DNA of 64,000 nucleotides. Origin: Apostichopus japonicus (lineage: Eukaryota; Echinodermata; Holothuroidea; Aspidochirotida; Stichopodidae). The position numbers and the translations under genes were made by a program. The stretch covers positions 973,764 to 1,037,763 of the forward strand of contig NC_092583.1 in NCBI RefSeq assembly GCF_037975245.1, in the 5' to 3' direction. Under the pieces are notes generated by a model, which was given only the letters and a program-made list of their open reading frames with translations, ran no database searches and was not told the DNA's origin. Positions 1 through 14,200 of this stretch are shown here, piece after piece (the first letter of the stretch is position 1; each line of letters opens with the position of its first letter).

Positions 1-3000
1 ACTATAATTCCATACAATGCCACTTTAAACTTCATGAAAAGCAGCTTATAAGCTACGGGAATCCGAAATGTGCGTCCCAAATGAAATTTGAGAAGTGTCA
101 TTTTGGGGTCAAATTTGATCATTTTGTAAGGCTATATGATTTTTGGGCTATATGATTTTGGGCTATATGATTAAGGCTATATGATTTTATGATTTTATGA
201 TTTTTCTCAATTTTGGCCCAAATCGTGACTTTTTTATTTTTTTCCAAAATCATTCGTGGGATCGTTGGCGCCATTCTGATAACCTGTCAGTCAATAATAA
301 TCTCATAATCCGTCAATTTGTTGCAAAAATAGACAATTATTATGACGAGATATCGAATATGATTTGAATAGTTTCAGGGACTATAATTCCATACAATGCC
401 ACTTTAAACTTCATGAAAAGCAGATTATAAGCTACGGGAATCCGAAATGTGCGTCCCAAATGTAGTTTGAGAAGTGCCATTTTTAGGGCCAAATTTGATC
501 ATTTTGTAAGGCTATACCCTTATGATTTTTCTCAATTTTGGCCCAAATCGTGACTTTTTAATTTTTTTCCAAAATCATGCGTTGGATCGTTGGCGCCATT
601 CTGATAACCTGTCAGTCAATAATTATCTCATAATCCGTCAATTTGTTGCAAAATAGACAATTATTATGACGAGATATCGAATATGATTTGAATAGTTTCA
701 GGGACTATAATTCCATACAATGCCACTTTAAACTTCATGAAAAGGAGCTTATAAGCTACGGGAATCCGAAATGTGCGTCCCAAATGTAGTTTGAGAAGTG
801 CCACTTTTAGGGCCAAATTTGATCATTTTGTAAGGCTATACCCTTATGATTTTTCTCAATTTTGGCCCAAATCGTGACTTTTTTATTTCTTTCCAAAATC
901 ATTCGTGGGATCGTTGGCGCCATTCTGATTACCTGTCAGTCAATAATAATCTCATAATCCGTCCCTTTGTTGCAAAAATAGACAATTATTATGACGAGAT
1001 ATCGAATATGATTTGAATAATTTCAGGGCATATAATTCCATACAATGCCACTTTAAACTTCATGAAAAGGAGCTTATAAGCTACGGGAATCCGAAATGTG
1101 CGTCCCAAATGAAATTTGAGAAGTGTCATTTTGGGATCAAATTTGATCATTTTGTAAGGCTATACCCTTATGATTTTTCTCAATTTTGGCCCAAATCGTG
1201 ACTTTTTTTTATATTTATTTCCAAAATCATGCGTTGGATCGTTGGCGCCATTCTGATTACCTGTCAGTCAATAATAATCTCATAATCCGTCCCTTTGTTG
1301 CAAAAATAGACAATTATTATGGCGAGATATCGAATATGATTTGAATAGTTTCAGGGACTATAATTCCACACAATGCCACTTTAAACTTCATGAAAAGGAG
1401 CTTATAAGCTACGGGAATCCGAAATGTGCGTCCCAAATGAAATTTGAGAAGTGTCATTTTGGGGCCAAATTTGATCATTTTGTAAGGCTATACCCTTATG
1501 ATTTTTCTCAATTTTGGCCCAAATCGTGACTTTTTTTTATTTCTTTCCAAAATCATGCGTTGGATCGTTGGCGCCATTCTGATTACCTGTCAGTCAATAA
1601 TAATCTCATAATCCGTCCCTTTGTTGCAAAAATAGACAATTATTATGGCGAGATATCGAATATGATTTGAATAGTTTCAGGGACTATAATTCCATACAAT
1701 GCCACTTTAAACTTCATGAAAAGCAGCTTATAAGCTACGGGAATCCGAAATGTGCGTCCCAAATGAAGTTTGAGAAGTGCCACTTTTAGGGCCAAATTTG
1801 ATCATTTTGTAAGGCTATACCCTTATGATTTTTCTCAATTTTGGCCCAAATCGTGACTTTTTTATTTTTTTCCAAAATCATGCGTTGGATCGTTGGCGCC
1901 ATTCTGATAACCTGTCAGTCAATAATAATCTCATAATCCGTCCCTTTGTTGCAAAATAGACAATTATTATGACGAGATATCGAATATGATTTGAATAGTT
2001 TCAGGGACTATAATTCCATACAATGCCACTTTAAACTTCATGAAAAGGAGCTTATAAGCTACGGGAATCCGAAATGTGCGTCCCAAATGAAATTTGAGAA
2101 GTGTCATTTTGGGGTCAAATTTGTTCATTTTGTAAGGCTATACCCTTATGATTTTTCTCAATTTTGGCCCAAATCGTGACTTTTTTATTTCTTTCCAAAA
2201 TCATTCGTGGGATCGTTGGCGCCATTCTGATTACCTGTCAGTCAATAATAATCTCATAATCCGTCCCTTTGTTGCAAAAATAGACAATTATTATGACGAG
2301 ATATCGAATATGATTTGAATAGTTTCAGGGACTATAATTCCATACAATGCCACTTTAAACTTCATGAAAAGGAGCTTATAAGCTACGGGAATCCGAAATG
2401 TGCGTCCCAAATGAAATTTGAGAAGTGTCATTTTGGGATCAAATTTGATCATTTTGTAAGGCTATACCCTTATGATTTTTCTCAATTTTGGCCCAAATCG
2501 TGACTTTTTTTTATATTTATTTCCAAAATCATGCGTTGGATCGTTGGCGCCATTCTGATTACCTGTCAGTCAATAATAATCTCATAATCCGTCCCTTTGT
2601 TGCAAAAATAGACAATTATTATGGCGAGATATCGAATATGATTTGAATAGTTTCAGGGACTATAATTCCATACAATGCCACTTTAAACTTCATGAAAAGG
2701 AGCTTATAAGCTACGGGAATCCGAAATGTGCGTCCCAAATGAAATTTGAGAAGTGTCATTTTGGGGCCAAATTTGATCATTTTGTAAGGCTATACCCTTA
2801 TGATTTTTCTCAATTTTGGCCCAAATCGTGACTTTTTTTTATTTCTTTCCAAAATCATGCGTTGGATCGTTGGCGCCATTCTGATTACCTGTCAGTCAAT
2901 AATAATCTCATAATCCGTCCCTTTGTTGCAAAAATAGACAATTATTATGGCGAGATATCGAATATGATTTGAATAGTTTCAGGGACTATAATTCCATACA

Positions 3001-6000
3001 ATGCCACTTTAAACTTCATGAAAAGCAGCTTATAAGCTACGGGAATCCGAAATGTGCGTCCCAAATGAAGTTTGAGAAGTGCCACTTTTAGGGCCAAATT
3101 TGATCATTTTGTAAGGCTATACCCTTATGATTTTTCTCAATTTTGGCCCAAATCGTGACTTTTTTATTTTTTTCCAAAATCATGCGTTGGATCGTTGGCG
3201 CCATTCTGATAACCTGTCAGTCAATAATAATCTCATAATCCGTCCCTTTGTTGCAAAATAGACAATTATTATGACGAGATATCGAATATGATTTGAATAG
3301 TTTCAGGGACTATAATTCCATACAATGCCACTTTAAACTTCATGAAAAGGAGCTTATAAGCTACGGGAATCCGAAATGTGCGTCCCAAATGAAATTTCAG
3401 AACTGTCATTTTGGGGTCAAATTTGATCATTTTGTAAGGCTATACCCTTATGATTTTTCTCAATTTTGGCCCAAATCGTGACTTTTTTTATATTTATTTC
3501 CAAAATCATGCGTTGGATCGTTGGCGCCATTCTGATTACCTGTCAGTCAATAATAATCTCATAATCCGTCCCTTTGTTGCAAAAATAGACAATTATTATG
3601 GCGAGATATCGAATATGATTTGAATAGTTTCAGGGACTATAATTCCATACAATGCCACTTTAAACTTCATGAAAAGGAGCTTATAAGCTACGGGAATCCG
3701 AAATGTGCGTCCCAAATGAAATTTGAGAAGTGTCATTTTGGGGTCAAATTTGATCATTTTGTAAGGCTATACCCTTATGATTTTTCTCAATTTTGGCCCA
3801 AATCGTGACTTTTTTTTATTTATTTCCAAAATCATGCGTTGGATCGTTGGCGCCATTCTGATTACCTGTCAGTCAATAATAATCTCATAATCCGTCCCTT
3901 TGTTGCAAAATAGACAATTATTATGACGAAATATCGAATATGATTTGAATAGTTTCAGGGACTATAATTCCATACAATGCCACTTTAAACTTCATGAAAA
4001 GGAGCTTATAAGCTACGGGAATCCGAAATGTGCGTCCCAAATGAAATTTGAGAAGTGTCATTTTGGGGTCAAATTTGATCATTTTGTAAGGCTATACCCT
4101 TATGATTTTTCTCAATTTTGGCCCAAATCGTGACTTTTTTTTATTTATTTCCAAAATCATGCGTTGGATCGTTGGCGCCATTCTGATTACCTGTCACTCA
4201 ATAATAATCTCATAATCCGTCCCTTTGTTGCAAAAATAGACAATTATTATGGCGAGATATCGAATATGATTTGAATAGTTTCAGGGACTATAATTCCATA
4301 CAATGCCACTTTAAACTTCATGAAAAGCAGATTATAAGCTACGGGAATCCGAAATGTGCGTCCCAAATGTAGTTTGAGAAGTGCCATTTTTAGGGCCAAA
4401 TTTGATCATTTTGTAAGGCTATACCCTTATGATTTTTCTCAATTTTGGCCCAAATCGTGACTTTTTTTTATTTTTTTCCAAAATCATGCGTTGGATCGTT
4501 GGCGCCATTCTGATAACCTGTCAGTCAATAATCATCTCATAATCCGTCCCTTTGTTGCAAAATAGACAATTATTATGACGAGATATCGAATATGATTTGA
4601 ATAGTTTCAGGGACTATAATTCCATACAATGCCACTTTAAACTTCATGAAAAGGAGCTTATAAGCTACGGGAATCCGAAATGTGCGTCCCAAATGAAATT
4701 TGAGAAGTGTCATTTTGGGGCCAAATTTGATCATTTTGTAAGGCTATACCCTTATGATTTTTCTCAATTTTGGCCCAAATCGTGACACTTTTTTTTATTT
4801 TTTTCCAAAATCATGCGTTGGATCGTTGGCGCCATTCTGATTACCTGTCAGTCAATAATAATCTCATAATCCGTCCCTTTGTTGCAAAAATAGACAATTA
4901 TTATGACGAGATATCGAATATGATTTGAATAGTTTCAGGGACTATAATTCCATACAATGCCACTTTAAACTTCATGAAAAGGAGCTTATAAGCTACGGGA
5001 ATCCGAAATGTGCGTCCCAAATGAAATTTGAGAAGTGTCATTTTGGGGTCAAATTTGATCATTTTGTAAGGCTATACCCTTATGATTTTTCTCAATTTTG
5101 GCCCAAATCGTGACTTTTTTTAATATTTATTTCCAAAATCATGCGTTGGATCGTTGGCGCCATTCTGATTACCTTTCACTCAATAATAATCTCATAATCC
5201 GTCCCTTTGTTGCAAAAATAGACAATTATTATGGCGAGATATCGAATATGATTTGAATAGTTTCAGGGACTATAATTCCATACAATGCCACTTTAAACTT
5301 CACGAAAAGCAGCTTATAAGCTACGGGAATCCGAAATGTGCGTCCCAAATGAAATGTGAGAAGTGTCATTTTTGGGTCAAATTTGATCATTTTTTAAGGC
5401 TATGATTTTAAGGCTATGATTTTATGATTTTTCTCAATATTGGCCCAAATCGTGACTTTTTTATTTCTTTCCAAAATCATGCGTTGGATCGTTGGCGCCA
5501 TTCTGATTACCTGTCAGTCAATAATAATCTCATAATCCGTCCCTTTGTTGCAAAAATAGACAATTATTATGACGAGATATCGAATATGATTTGAATAGTT
5601 TCAAGGACTATAATTCCATACAATGCCACTTTAAACTTCATGAAAAGGAGCTTATAAGCTACGGGAATCCGAAATGTGCGTCCCAAATGAAATTTGAGAA
5701 GTGTCATTTTGGGGTCAAATTTGATCTTTTTGTAAGGCTATACCCTTATGATTTTTCTCAATTTTGGCCCAAATCGTGACTTTTTTTTATTTATTTCCAA
5801 AATCATGCGTTGGATCGTTGGCGCCATTCTGATTACCTTTCACTCAATAATAATCTCATAATCCGTCCCTTTGTTGCAAAATAGACAATTATTATGACGA
5901 TATATCGAATATGATTTGAATAGTTTCAGGGACTATAATTCCATACAATGCCACTTTAAACTTCATGAAAAGGAGCTTATAAGCTACGGGAATCCGAAAT

Positions 6001-9000
6001 GTGCGTCCCAAATGAAATTTGAGAAGTGTCATTTTGGGGTCAAATTTGATCATTTTGTAAGGCTATATACCCTTATGATTTTTCTCAATTTTTGCCCAAA
6101 TCGTGACTTTTTTTAATTTATTTCCAAAATCATGCGTTGGATCGTTGGCGCCATTCTGATTACCTGTCACTCAATAATAATCTCATAATCCGTCCCTTTC
6201 TTGCAAAAATAGACAATTATTATGGCGAGATATCGAATATGATTTGAATAGTTTCAGGGACTATAATTCCATACAATGCCACTTTAAACTTCATGAAAAG
6301 CAGCTTATAAGCTACGGGAATCCGAAATGTGCGTCCCAAATGTAGTTTGAGAAGTGCCACTTTTAGTGCCAAATTTGATCATTTTGTAAGGCTATACCCT
6401 TATGATTTTTCTCAATTTTGGCCCAAATCGTGACACTTTTTTTTATTTATTTCCAAAATCATGCGTTGGATCGTTGGCGCCATTCTGATTACCTTTCACT
6501 CAATAATAATCTCATAATCCGTCCCTTTGTTGCAAAAATAGACAATTATTATGGCGAGATATCGAATATGATTTGAATAGTTTCAGGGACTATAATTCCA
6601 TACAATGCCACTTTAAACTTCATGAAAAGCAGCTTATAAGCTACGGGAATCCGAAATGTGCGTCCCAAATGAAATTTCAGAAGTGTCATTTTGGGGTCAA
6701 ATTTGATCATTTTGTAAGGCCCATTTTTTGGCCCAAATCGTGACTTTTTTTTATTTATTTCCAAAATCATGCGTTGGATCGTTGGCGCCATTCTGATTAC
6801 CTTTCACTCAATAATAATCTCATAATCCGTCCCTTTGTTGCAAAAATAGACAATTATTATGGCGAGATATCGAATATGATTTGAATAGTTTCAGGGACTA
6901 TAATTCCATACAATGCCACTTTAAACTTCACGAAAAGCAGCTTATAAGCTACGGCAATCCGAAATGTGCGTCCCAAATGAAATGTGAGAAGTGTCATTTT
7001 TGGGTCAAATTTGATCATTTTGTAAGGCTATAATTTGAAGGCTATGATTTTATGATTTTTCTCAATATTGGCCCAAATCGTGACTTTTTTATTTCTTTCC
7101 AAAATCATGCGTGGGATCGTTGGCGCCATTCTGATTACCTATCAGTCAATAATAATCTCATAATCCGTCCCTTTGTTGCATAAATAGACAATTATTATGG
7201 CGAGATATCGAATATGATTTGAATAGTTTCAGGGACTATAATTCCATACAATGCCACTTTAAACTTCATGAAAAGGAGCTTATAAGCTACGGGAATCCGA
7301 AATGTGCGTCCCAAATGAAATTTGAGAAGTGTCATTTTGGGGTCAAATTTGTTCATTTTGTAAGGCTATACCCTTATGATTTTTCTCAATTTTGGCCCAA
7401 ATCGTGACTTTTTTTTATTTATTTCCAAAATCATGCGTTGGATCGTTGGCGCCATTCTGATTACCTTTCACTCAATAATAATCTCATAATCCGTCCCTTT
7501 GTTGCAAAAATAGACAATTATTATGGCGAGATATCGAATATGATTTGAATAGTTTCAGGGACTATAATTCCATACAATGCCACTTTAAACTTCATGAAAA
7601 GGAGCTTATAAGCTACGGGAATCCGAAATGTGCGTCCCAAATGTAGTTTGAGAAGTGCCACTTTTAGGGCCAAATTTGATCATTTTGTAAGGCTATACCC
7701 TTATGATTTTTCTCAATTTTGGCCCAAATCGTGACTTTTTTATTTCTTTCCAAAATCATTCGTGGGATCGTTGGCGCCATTCTGATAACCTGTCAGTCAA
7801 TAATAATCTCATAATCCGTCCCTTTGTTGCAAAATAGACAATTATTATGACGAGATATCGAATATGATTTGAATAGTTTCAGGGACTATAATTCCATACA
7901 ATGCCACTTTAAACTTCATGAAAAGGAGCTTATAAGCTACGGGAATCCGAAATGTGCGTCCCAAATGAAATTTGAGAAGTGTCATTTTGGGGTCAAATTT
8001 GATCATTTTGTAAGGCTATATACCCTTATGATTTTTCTCAATTTTGGCCCAAATCGTGACTTTTTTTATTTATTTCCAAAATCATGCGTTGGATCGTTGG
8101 CGCCATTCTGATTACCTGTCACTCAATAATAATCTCATAATCCGTCCCTTTGTTGCAAAAATAGACAAATATTATGGCGAGATATCGAATATGATTTGAA
8201 TAGTTTCAGGGACTATAATTCCATACAATGCCACTTTAAACTTCATGAAAAGCAGCTTATAAGCTACGGGAATCCGAAATGTGCGTCCCAAATGTAGTTT
8301 GAGAAGTGCCACTTTTAGGGCCAAATTTGATCATTTTGTAAGGCTATACCCTTATGATTTTTCTCAATTTTGGCCCAAATCGTGACTTTTTTTTTTTTTT
8401 CCAAAATCATGCGTTGGATCGTTGGCGCCATTCTGATAACCTGACAGTCAATAATCTCATAATCCGTCAATTTGTTGCAAAAATAGACAATTATTATGAC
8501 GAGATATCGAATATGATTTGAATAGTTTCAGGGACTATAATTCCATACAATGCCACTTTAAACTTCATGAAAAGCAGCTTATAAGCTACGGGAATCCGAA
8601 ATGTGCGTCCCAAATGAAATTTCAGAAGTGTCATTTTGGGGTCAAATTTGATCATTTTGTAAGGCTATACCCTTATGATTTTTCTCAATTTTGGCCCAAA
8701 TCGTGACTTTTTTTTATTTCTTTCCAAAATCATGCGTTGGATCGTTGGCGCCATTCTGATTACCTGTCACTCAATAATAATCTCATAATCCGTCCCTTTG
8801 TTGCAAAAATAGACAATAATTATGACGAGATATCGAATATGATTTGAATAGTTTCAGGGACTATAATTCCATACAATGCCACTTTAAACTTCATGAAAAG
8901 GAGCTTATAAGCTACGGGAATCCGAAATGTGCGTCCCAAATGAAATTTGAGAAGTGTCATTTTGGGGTCAAATTTGATCATTTTGTAAGGCTATACCCTT

Positions 9001-10690
9001 ATGATTTTTCTCAATTTTGGCCCAAATCGTGACTTTTTTTTAAATTTATTTCCAAAATCATGCGTTGGATCGTTGGCGCCATTCTGATTACCTGTCAATC
9101 AATAATAATCTCATAATCCGTCCCTTTGTTGCAAAAATAGACAATTATTATGGCGAGATATCGAATATGATTTGAATAGTTTCAGGGACTATAATTTCAT
9201 ACAATGCCACTTTAAACTTCATGAAAAGCAGCTTATAAGCTACGGGAATCCGAAATGTGCGTCCCAAATGTAGTTTGAGAAGTGCCACTTTTAGGGCCAA
9301 ATTTGATCATTTTGTAAGGCTATACCCTTATGATTTTTCTCAATTTTGGCCCAAATCGTGACTTTTTTTTTTCTTTCCAAAATCATGCGTTGGATCGTTG
9401 GCGCCATTCTGATAACCTGTCAGTCAATAATCTCATAATCTGTCAATTTGTTGCAAAAATAGACAATTATTATGACGAGATATCGAATATGATTTGAATA
9501 GTTTCAGGGACTATAATTCCATACAATGCCACTTTAAACTTCATGAAAAGGAGCTTATAAGCTACGGGAATCCGAAATGTGCGTCCCAAATGAAATTTGA
9601 GAAGTGTCATTTTGGGGTCAAATTTGATCATTTTGTAAGGCTATACCCTTATGATTTTTCTCAATTTTGGCCCAAATCGTGACTTTTTTTTATTTATTTC
9701 CAAAATCATGCGTTGGATCGTTGGCGCCATTCTGATTACCTGTCAGTCAATAATAATCTCATAATCCGTCCCTTTGTTGCAAAAATAGACAATTATTATG
9801 GCGAGATATCGAATATGATTTGAATAGTTTCAGGGACTATAATTCCATACAATGCCACTTTAAACTTCATGAAAAGCAGCTTATAAGCTACGGGAATCCG
9901 AAATGTGCGTCCCAAATGTAGTTTGAGAAGTGCCACTTTTAGGGCCAAATTTGATCATTTTGTAAGGCTATACCCTTATGATTTTTCTCAATTTTGGCCC
10001 AAATCGTGACACTTTTTTTTTTATTTATTTCTAAAATCATGCGTTGGATTGTTGGCGCCATTCTGATTACCTGTCACTCAATAATAATCTCATAATCCGT
10101 CCCTTTGTTGCAAAAATAGACAATTATTATGACGAGATATCGAATATGATTTGAATAGTTTCAGGGACTATAATTCCATACAATGCCACTTTAAACTTCA
10201 TGAAAAGCAGCTTATAAGCTACGGGAATCCGAAATGTGCGTCCCAAATGTAGTTTGAGAAGTGCCATTTTTAGGGCCAAATTTGATCATTTTGTAAGGCT
10301 ATATACCCTTATGATTTTTCTCAATTTTGGCCCAAATCGTGACTTTTTTATTTCTTTCCTAAATCATTCGTGGGATCGTTGGCGCCATTCTGATTACCTG
10401 TCAGTCAATAATAATCTCATAATCCGTCCCTTTGTTGCAAAATAGACAATTATTATGACGAAATATCGAATATGATTTGAATAGATTCAGGGCATATAAT
10501 TCCATACAATCCCACTTTAAACTTCATGAAAAGCAGCTTATAAGCTACGGGAATCCGAAATGTGCGTCCCAAATGAAATTTGAGAAGTGTTATTTTTGGG
10601 CCAAATTTGATCATTTTGTAAGGCCTTATGATATATATACCCTTATGATTTTTCTAAATTTTTGCCCAAATCGTGACTTTTTCAATTCTT
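1..10690. repeat. Satellite type A, ~326-bp monomer, about 33 tandem copies
   Basis: Head-to-tail array that is cut by the window start. The landmark ATGATTTGAATAGTTTCAGG recurs at 1341, 1662, 1991, 2643, 2964, 3293, 3620, 3945, 4597, 4925, 7219, 7869 and elsewhere, at spacings of 322-329 bp. Each monomer is AT-rich and holds a GGCGCC core, a CCAAATCGTGACTTTTTT segment with a variable T-run, and a TAAGGCTATACCCTTATGAT segment that is the length-variable hotspot. Monomers fall into two classes: one reads GTGTCATTTTGGGG and the other GTGCCACTTTTAGGG. The classes are interleaved, which suggests higher-order organisation. Many monomers of the first class leave a 62-codon frame open, but the other class breaks it, so I do not treat it as coding. 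No transposon features are visible; this looks like pericentromeric or other heterochromatic satellite. Confidence 0.95.
1013..3616. repeat. Higher-order repeat: tetramer of satellite A duplicated at 1302 bp
   Basis: Monomer landmarks at 1013, 1341, 1662 and 1991 recur at 2315, 2643, 2964 and 3293, each shifted by exactly 1302 bp. Monomer-specific details are copied too: the ATATTTATTT linker of the first, the ATTTCTTTCC linker of the second, and the CCACTTTTAGGG variant of the third. Differences between the two copies over the first three monomers are few. The fourth monomer diverges again, so the duplication tract ends there. This is seen directly in the sequence; unequal exchange is the usual cause. 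Confidence 0.85.
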
Positions 10691-11246
10691 CCTGAAATGA
10701 TGTGGGTGTGGTAGAGGGCTCTTCTCTGTACTTACAGGATATAGATATGCTCCAATTCGTTCAAATGATCAAGAAAAAAAGACTCTTTTCATACAATATT
10801 TTAATCATCATTTTGAAGCATCCCGACAGAATAATCAGAAATGTCATTTTGGCCAAAATTTGGCAATTTTGTAAGGCTAAACTATACCCTTATGATTTTT
10901 TGAATTTTTAGCCAAAATCGCGACTTTTTCAATTCTTCCCAAATGATGTGAGTGTGGTAGAGGGCTCTTCCCTGTTCTTATAGGATATAGATATGCTCTA
11001 ATTCGTTAAAATAATCAAGAAAAAAGACTCTTTTGATACAATATTTTAATCATCATTTCGACAATATTAATGCTCCAAATGAGGCTTATATTCCAAAGAA
11101 AACCTCCTAAAAATTGATAAAAATGTACTATCGAGCGTCAGGAATCCAAATGAAGTATCCCGACAGAAAAATGAGAGATGTCATTTTTGGCCAAAATTTG
11201 GCAATTTTGTAAGGCTTAAATTATGATTAAATTATGATTATGATTT

Positions 11247-14200
11247 AAGTAAGTAAGTAAGTAAAACTTTATTTCATCCCAAAAGGGAAAATACAAGCTC
11301 GCATATGTACATATAAGACAAATACAAGATGATAAAGAGTAAAAAGACATAAGAATGACAAACATGAGAGTATCAGAGAATTAAAGTATAAAAGTTTAAA
11401 GGCGTGATGATAAAACAAATGTAACACCCGTATAGATGGCAAGAACGGGAAGATAAAGCAGGCAACTAACGATTGAAACGAAAATTAAAGAGCTTAATGC
11501 ACTGAGGGATAAAGGAAGATTTGTGTCGATTTGTTATTGCACTCGGAAGCCTCATCCGCCCACTGCGAGATATTATTGCACTGCTGAGATTTAGAAACAA
11601 TGGGTGATTCTCGTCGGCAAGGATGGCGTCGAGCTTAGACTCTATAACATTATGATACATACACTCCATTGTGAGCTGGTTCCCACCCAGAATACGGTTA
11701 GCCTGTCTGATAACAGAATCAATGCGACTCTTATCATAAGCAGTCACATTACCACCCCAGCATGTCATACAATATGTAAACACGCTACAAATGACTGAGT
11801 TATAAAATATAGTGAGGATACGACTGTCAATGTCAAATTTACTCATTCTACGGAGACAGTATAGTCTAGGGTTTACTCTCTTTACCAAATAATCAATATG
11901 CTCATGCCACGCAAGTTGATCATCAATAACAACACCAAGATATTTATAGGATGAGACTTGTTCTACGGGATTTTCTTTAATCACAACCTCTCTCGGTTGA
12001 CCCTTGACCCTTCTAAAATCAATATTCATTTCCTTTGTTTTTTAACATTAAGCTCCAGGAAGTTCTTATCACAATAACCGACGAAATGATTAATTTCTTC
12101 CAGATATTCCCTGTCATCATCCTTTTTAATCAAACCGACTAAGGCTGTATCATCTGCAAATTTAATTAAATGGCAACTGTCAGACGAGGATCTCACATCC
12201 GACGTGTACAGAGTGAATAAAAATGGGGCTAGAACGGTTCCTTGTGGAGCACCAGTATTTGAGTATTGGACATCTGACATACAGTTGGATGAGCTAATGT
12301 GAACATATTGAGAACGATTGGTAAGGTAGTTGAGTATCCAAAAAATGAGATCATGCGAAATATTCATATTTAACATCTTGTCGGCCAAAACATGAGGTTG
12401 AATTGTGTTAAACGCAGATGAAAAATCAAAGAACATAATTCTGGCAGAATTACCTGATTTAGAATGTTCAAGGTGGGAATACAATTTCTCCAAGCAATTT
12501 AAGACCGCGTCCTCTGTATTGCGATGGGCCCTATAAGCATATTGTTGAGGGTCGAGGTAGTCATCGACTAACGGCTTTATGTGCCGCAGTACAATTCGTT
12601 CACACGACTTCATCAGGACAGAAGTAAGGGCCACAGGCCGAAGGTCATTCATGCAGGATATGACAGCCTTTTTGGCTACTGGAATAATACAAGAGCGTTT
12701 CCATGATACGGGTATTGTTTTTGTACAGAATGAAAGATTAAAAATGTGAGTAAAAATGTCGGCAAGTTGATTGGCACAGGTGTTCAATACCCGTGGTTTC
12801 AGTTGGTCTGGGCCGGCAGCTTTAAATGCATTTAAACGAGAAAATTCCCGATAAACTTCGCCCCTGGTTACACATAAAAAGGGTTTTCCCCCAGCACAGT
12901 CGTCTAATGACTCTCTGAGAAGATCAGTCTGTGTAGAAAAGTCATGACAATCAAATCTGTTGTAAAAATCATTCAATGCGTTAGCGTAATCAATAGAGGT
13001 ATCAGGCAAATATGATTTATGATTGTTAACCATGTACCCACTCATCAAACGGATTCCCTCCCAGACTTCTTTCATATTATTATCAGTAAATCGGTTTTCA
13101 ATCTTACGCTTGTAAATAGCTTTCTCCTTTCTAATACAGTCTTTCAGTTCTTTCTGGACTGCTTTCAGTTCAGCTCTGTCCCCTCTGCCAAAGATGCCTT
13201 TCTTCCTGTTGATCACTGATTTGACTGTGCTGGTAATCCACGGTTTATTGTTTGGATACACCTTCACTTGCTTTGTAGGGACCGAGCAGTCTACGCAGAA
13301 GTTCACGTACCCGGTAATCGCATCTGTTAGTTCATCGATGTCACTTGATGAACGGATAAACATATCCCAATCTGTCGTATCCAGGGTCGATTGTAGCTGG
13401 TCGAGTGACTCCTGGCTCCACTGTTGGACTGTAATCACAGCGGGCTTCTGCCTTAGGACGATTGGTCGATACCGGGGATAAAGGATTACCAGGTTATGAT
13501 CCGATTCTCCAAGGGGGGAGATCGATACTGCATTGTAAGCGTCTTTAACGTTCGAATAGCACAGATCCAGGGTAGCCTCTTCACGAGTGGGGCAGTTCAC
13601 ATGTTGATAGTAATGTACGCCGGTTTTCTTCAAGTTGGTATGATTAAAATCCCCATCAATGACGATAAATGCATAGGGGTGGGCAATCTCCAAGTCCTGT
13701 ATGACCGTGCTTAGATCCTTTGCAGCCTCTCTGGCAACATTCCGATTGGGGATATAAACAGTTAGATGAATGACATGTGAAAATTCCCGGGGTATATAGT
13801 ACGGTCTAAGGCCAACAGTCAGAATCTCGATATTTGGGGAGCAAAAGTGGCCCTTTAAAATTGCAATGTTAGGATGGCACCAACGATTGTTAACATAAAG
13901 ACATACCCCTCCTCCTTTTTGTTTCGCGGCCAAGTCCAGATTACGATCACCCCTCAGTAGTTTGAATCCATCTATGTACATGGACTCGTCTGTAATGTTA
14001 TCGTTAAGCCATGTCTCAGTAAATGACATGAGACTGATATCTCTGAATTCCTGGAAGTAACGTGCATTGGCCTGTAGTTCGTCGATTTTATTGTTTAGCG
14101 ATCGAACATTCCCCATGATGATAGATGGTAAAAATGGTTTACCCTTGCAACGTTTCTGTCTTTTCTTGACTCCTCCCGCCTTGCCCCTTCGTCGTTTCCG

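Noticed and set aside
1013..9682. Recurring 62-codon open frame (MNSFRDYNSIQ...) in many satellite monomers
   Set aside because: The frame is open only in one monomer class and is broken by TAG or lost start in the other. Its similarity across copies follows from satellite homogenisation, and no domain, signal or splice context supports coding.
13019..13714. Plus-strand open frames within the LINE
   Set aside because: They are antisense shadows of the endonuclease-RT frame.
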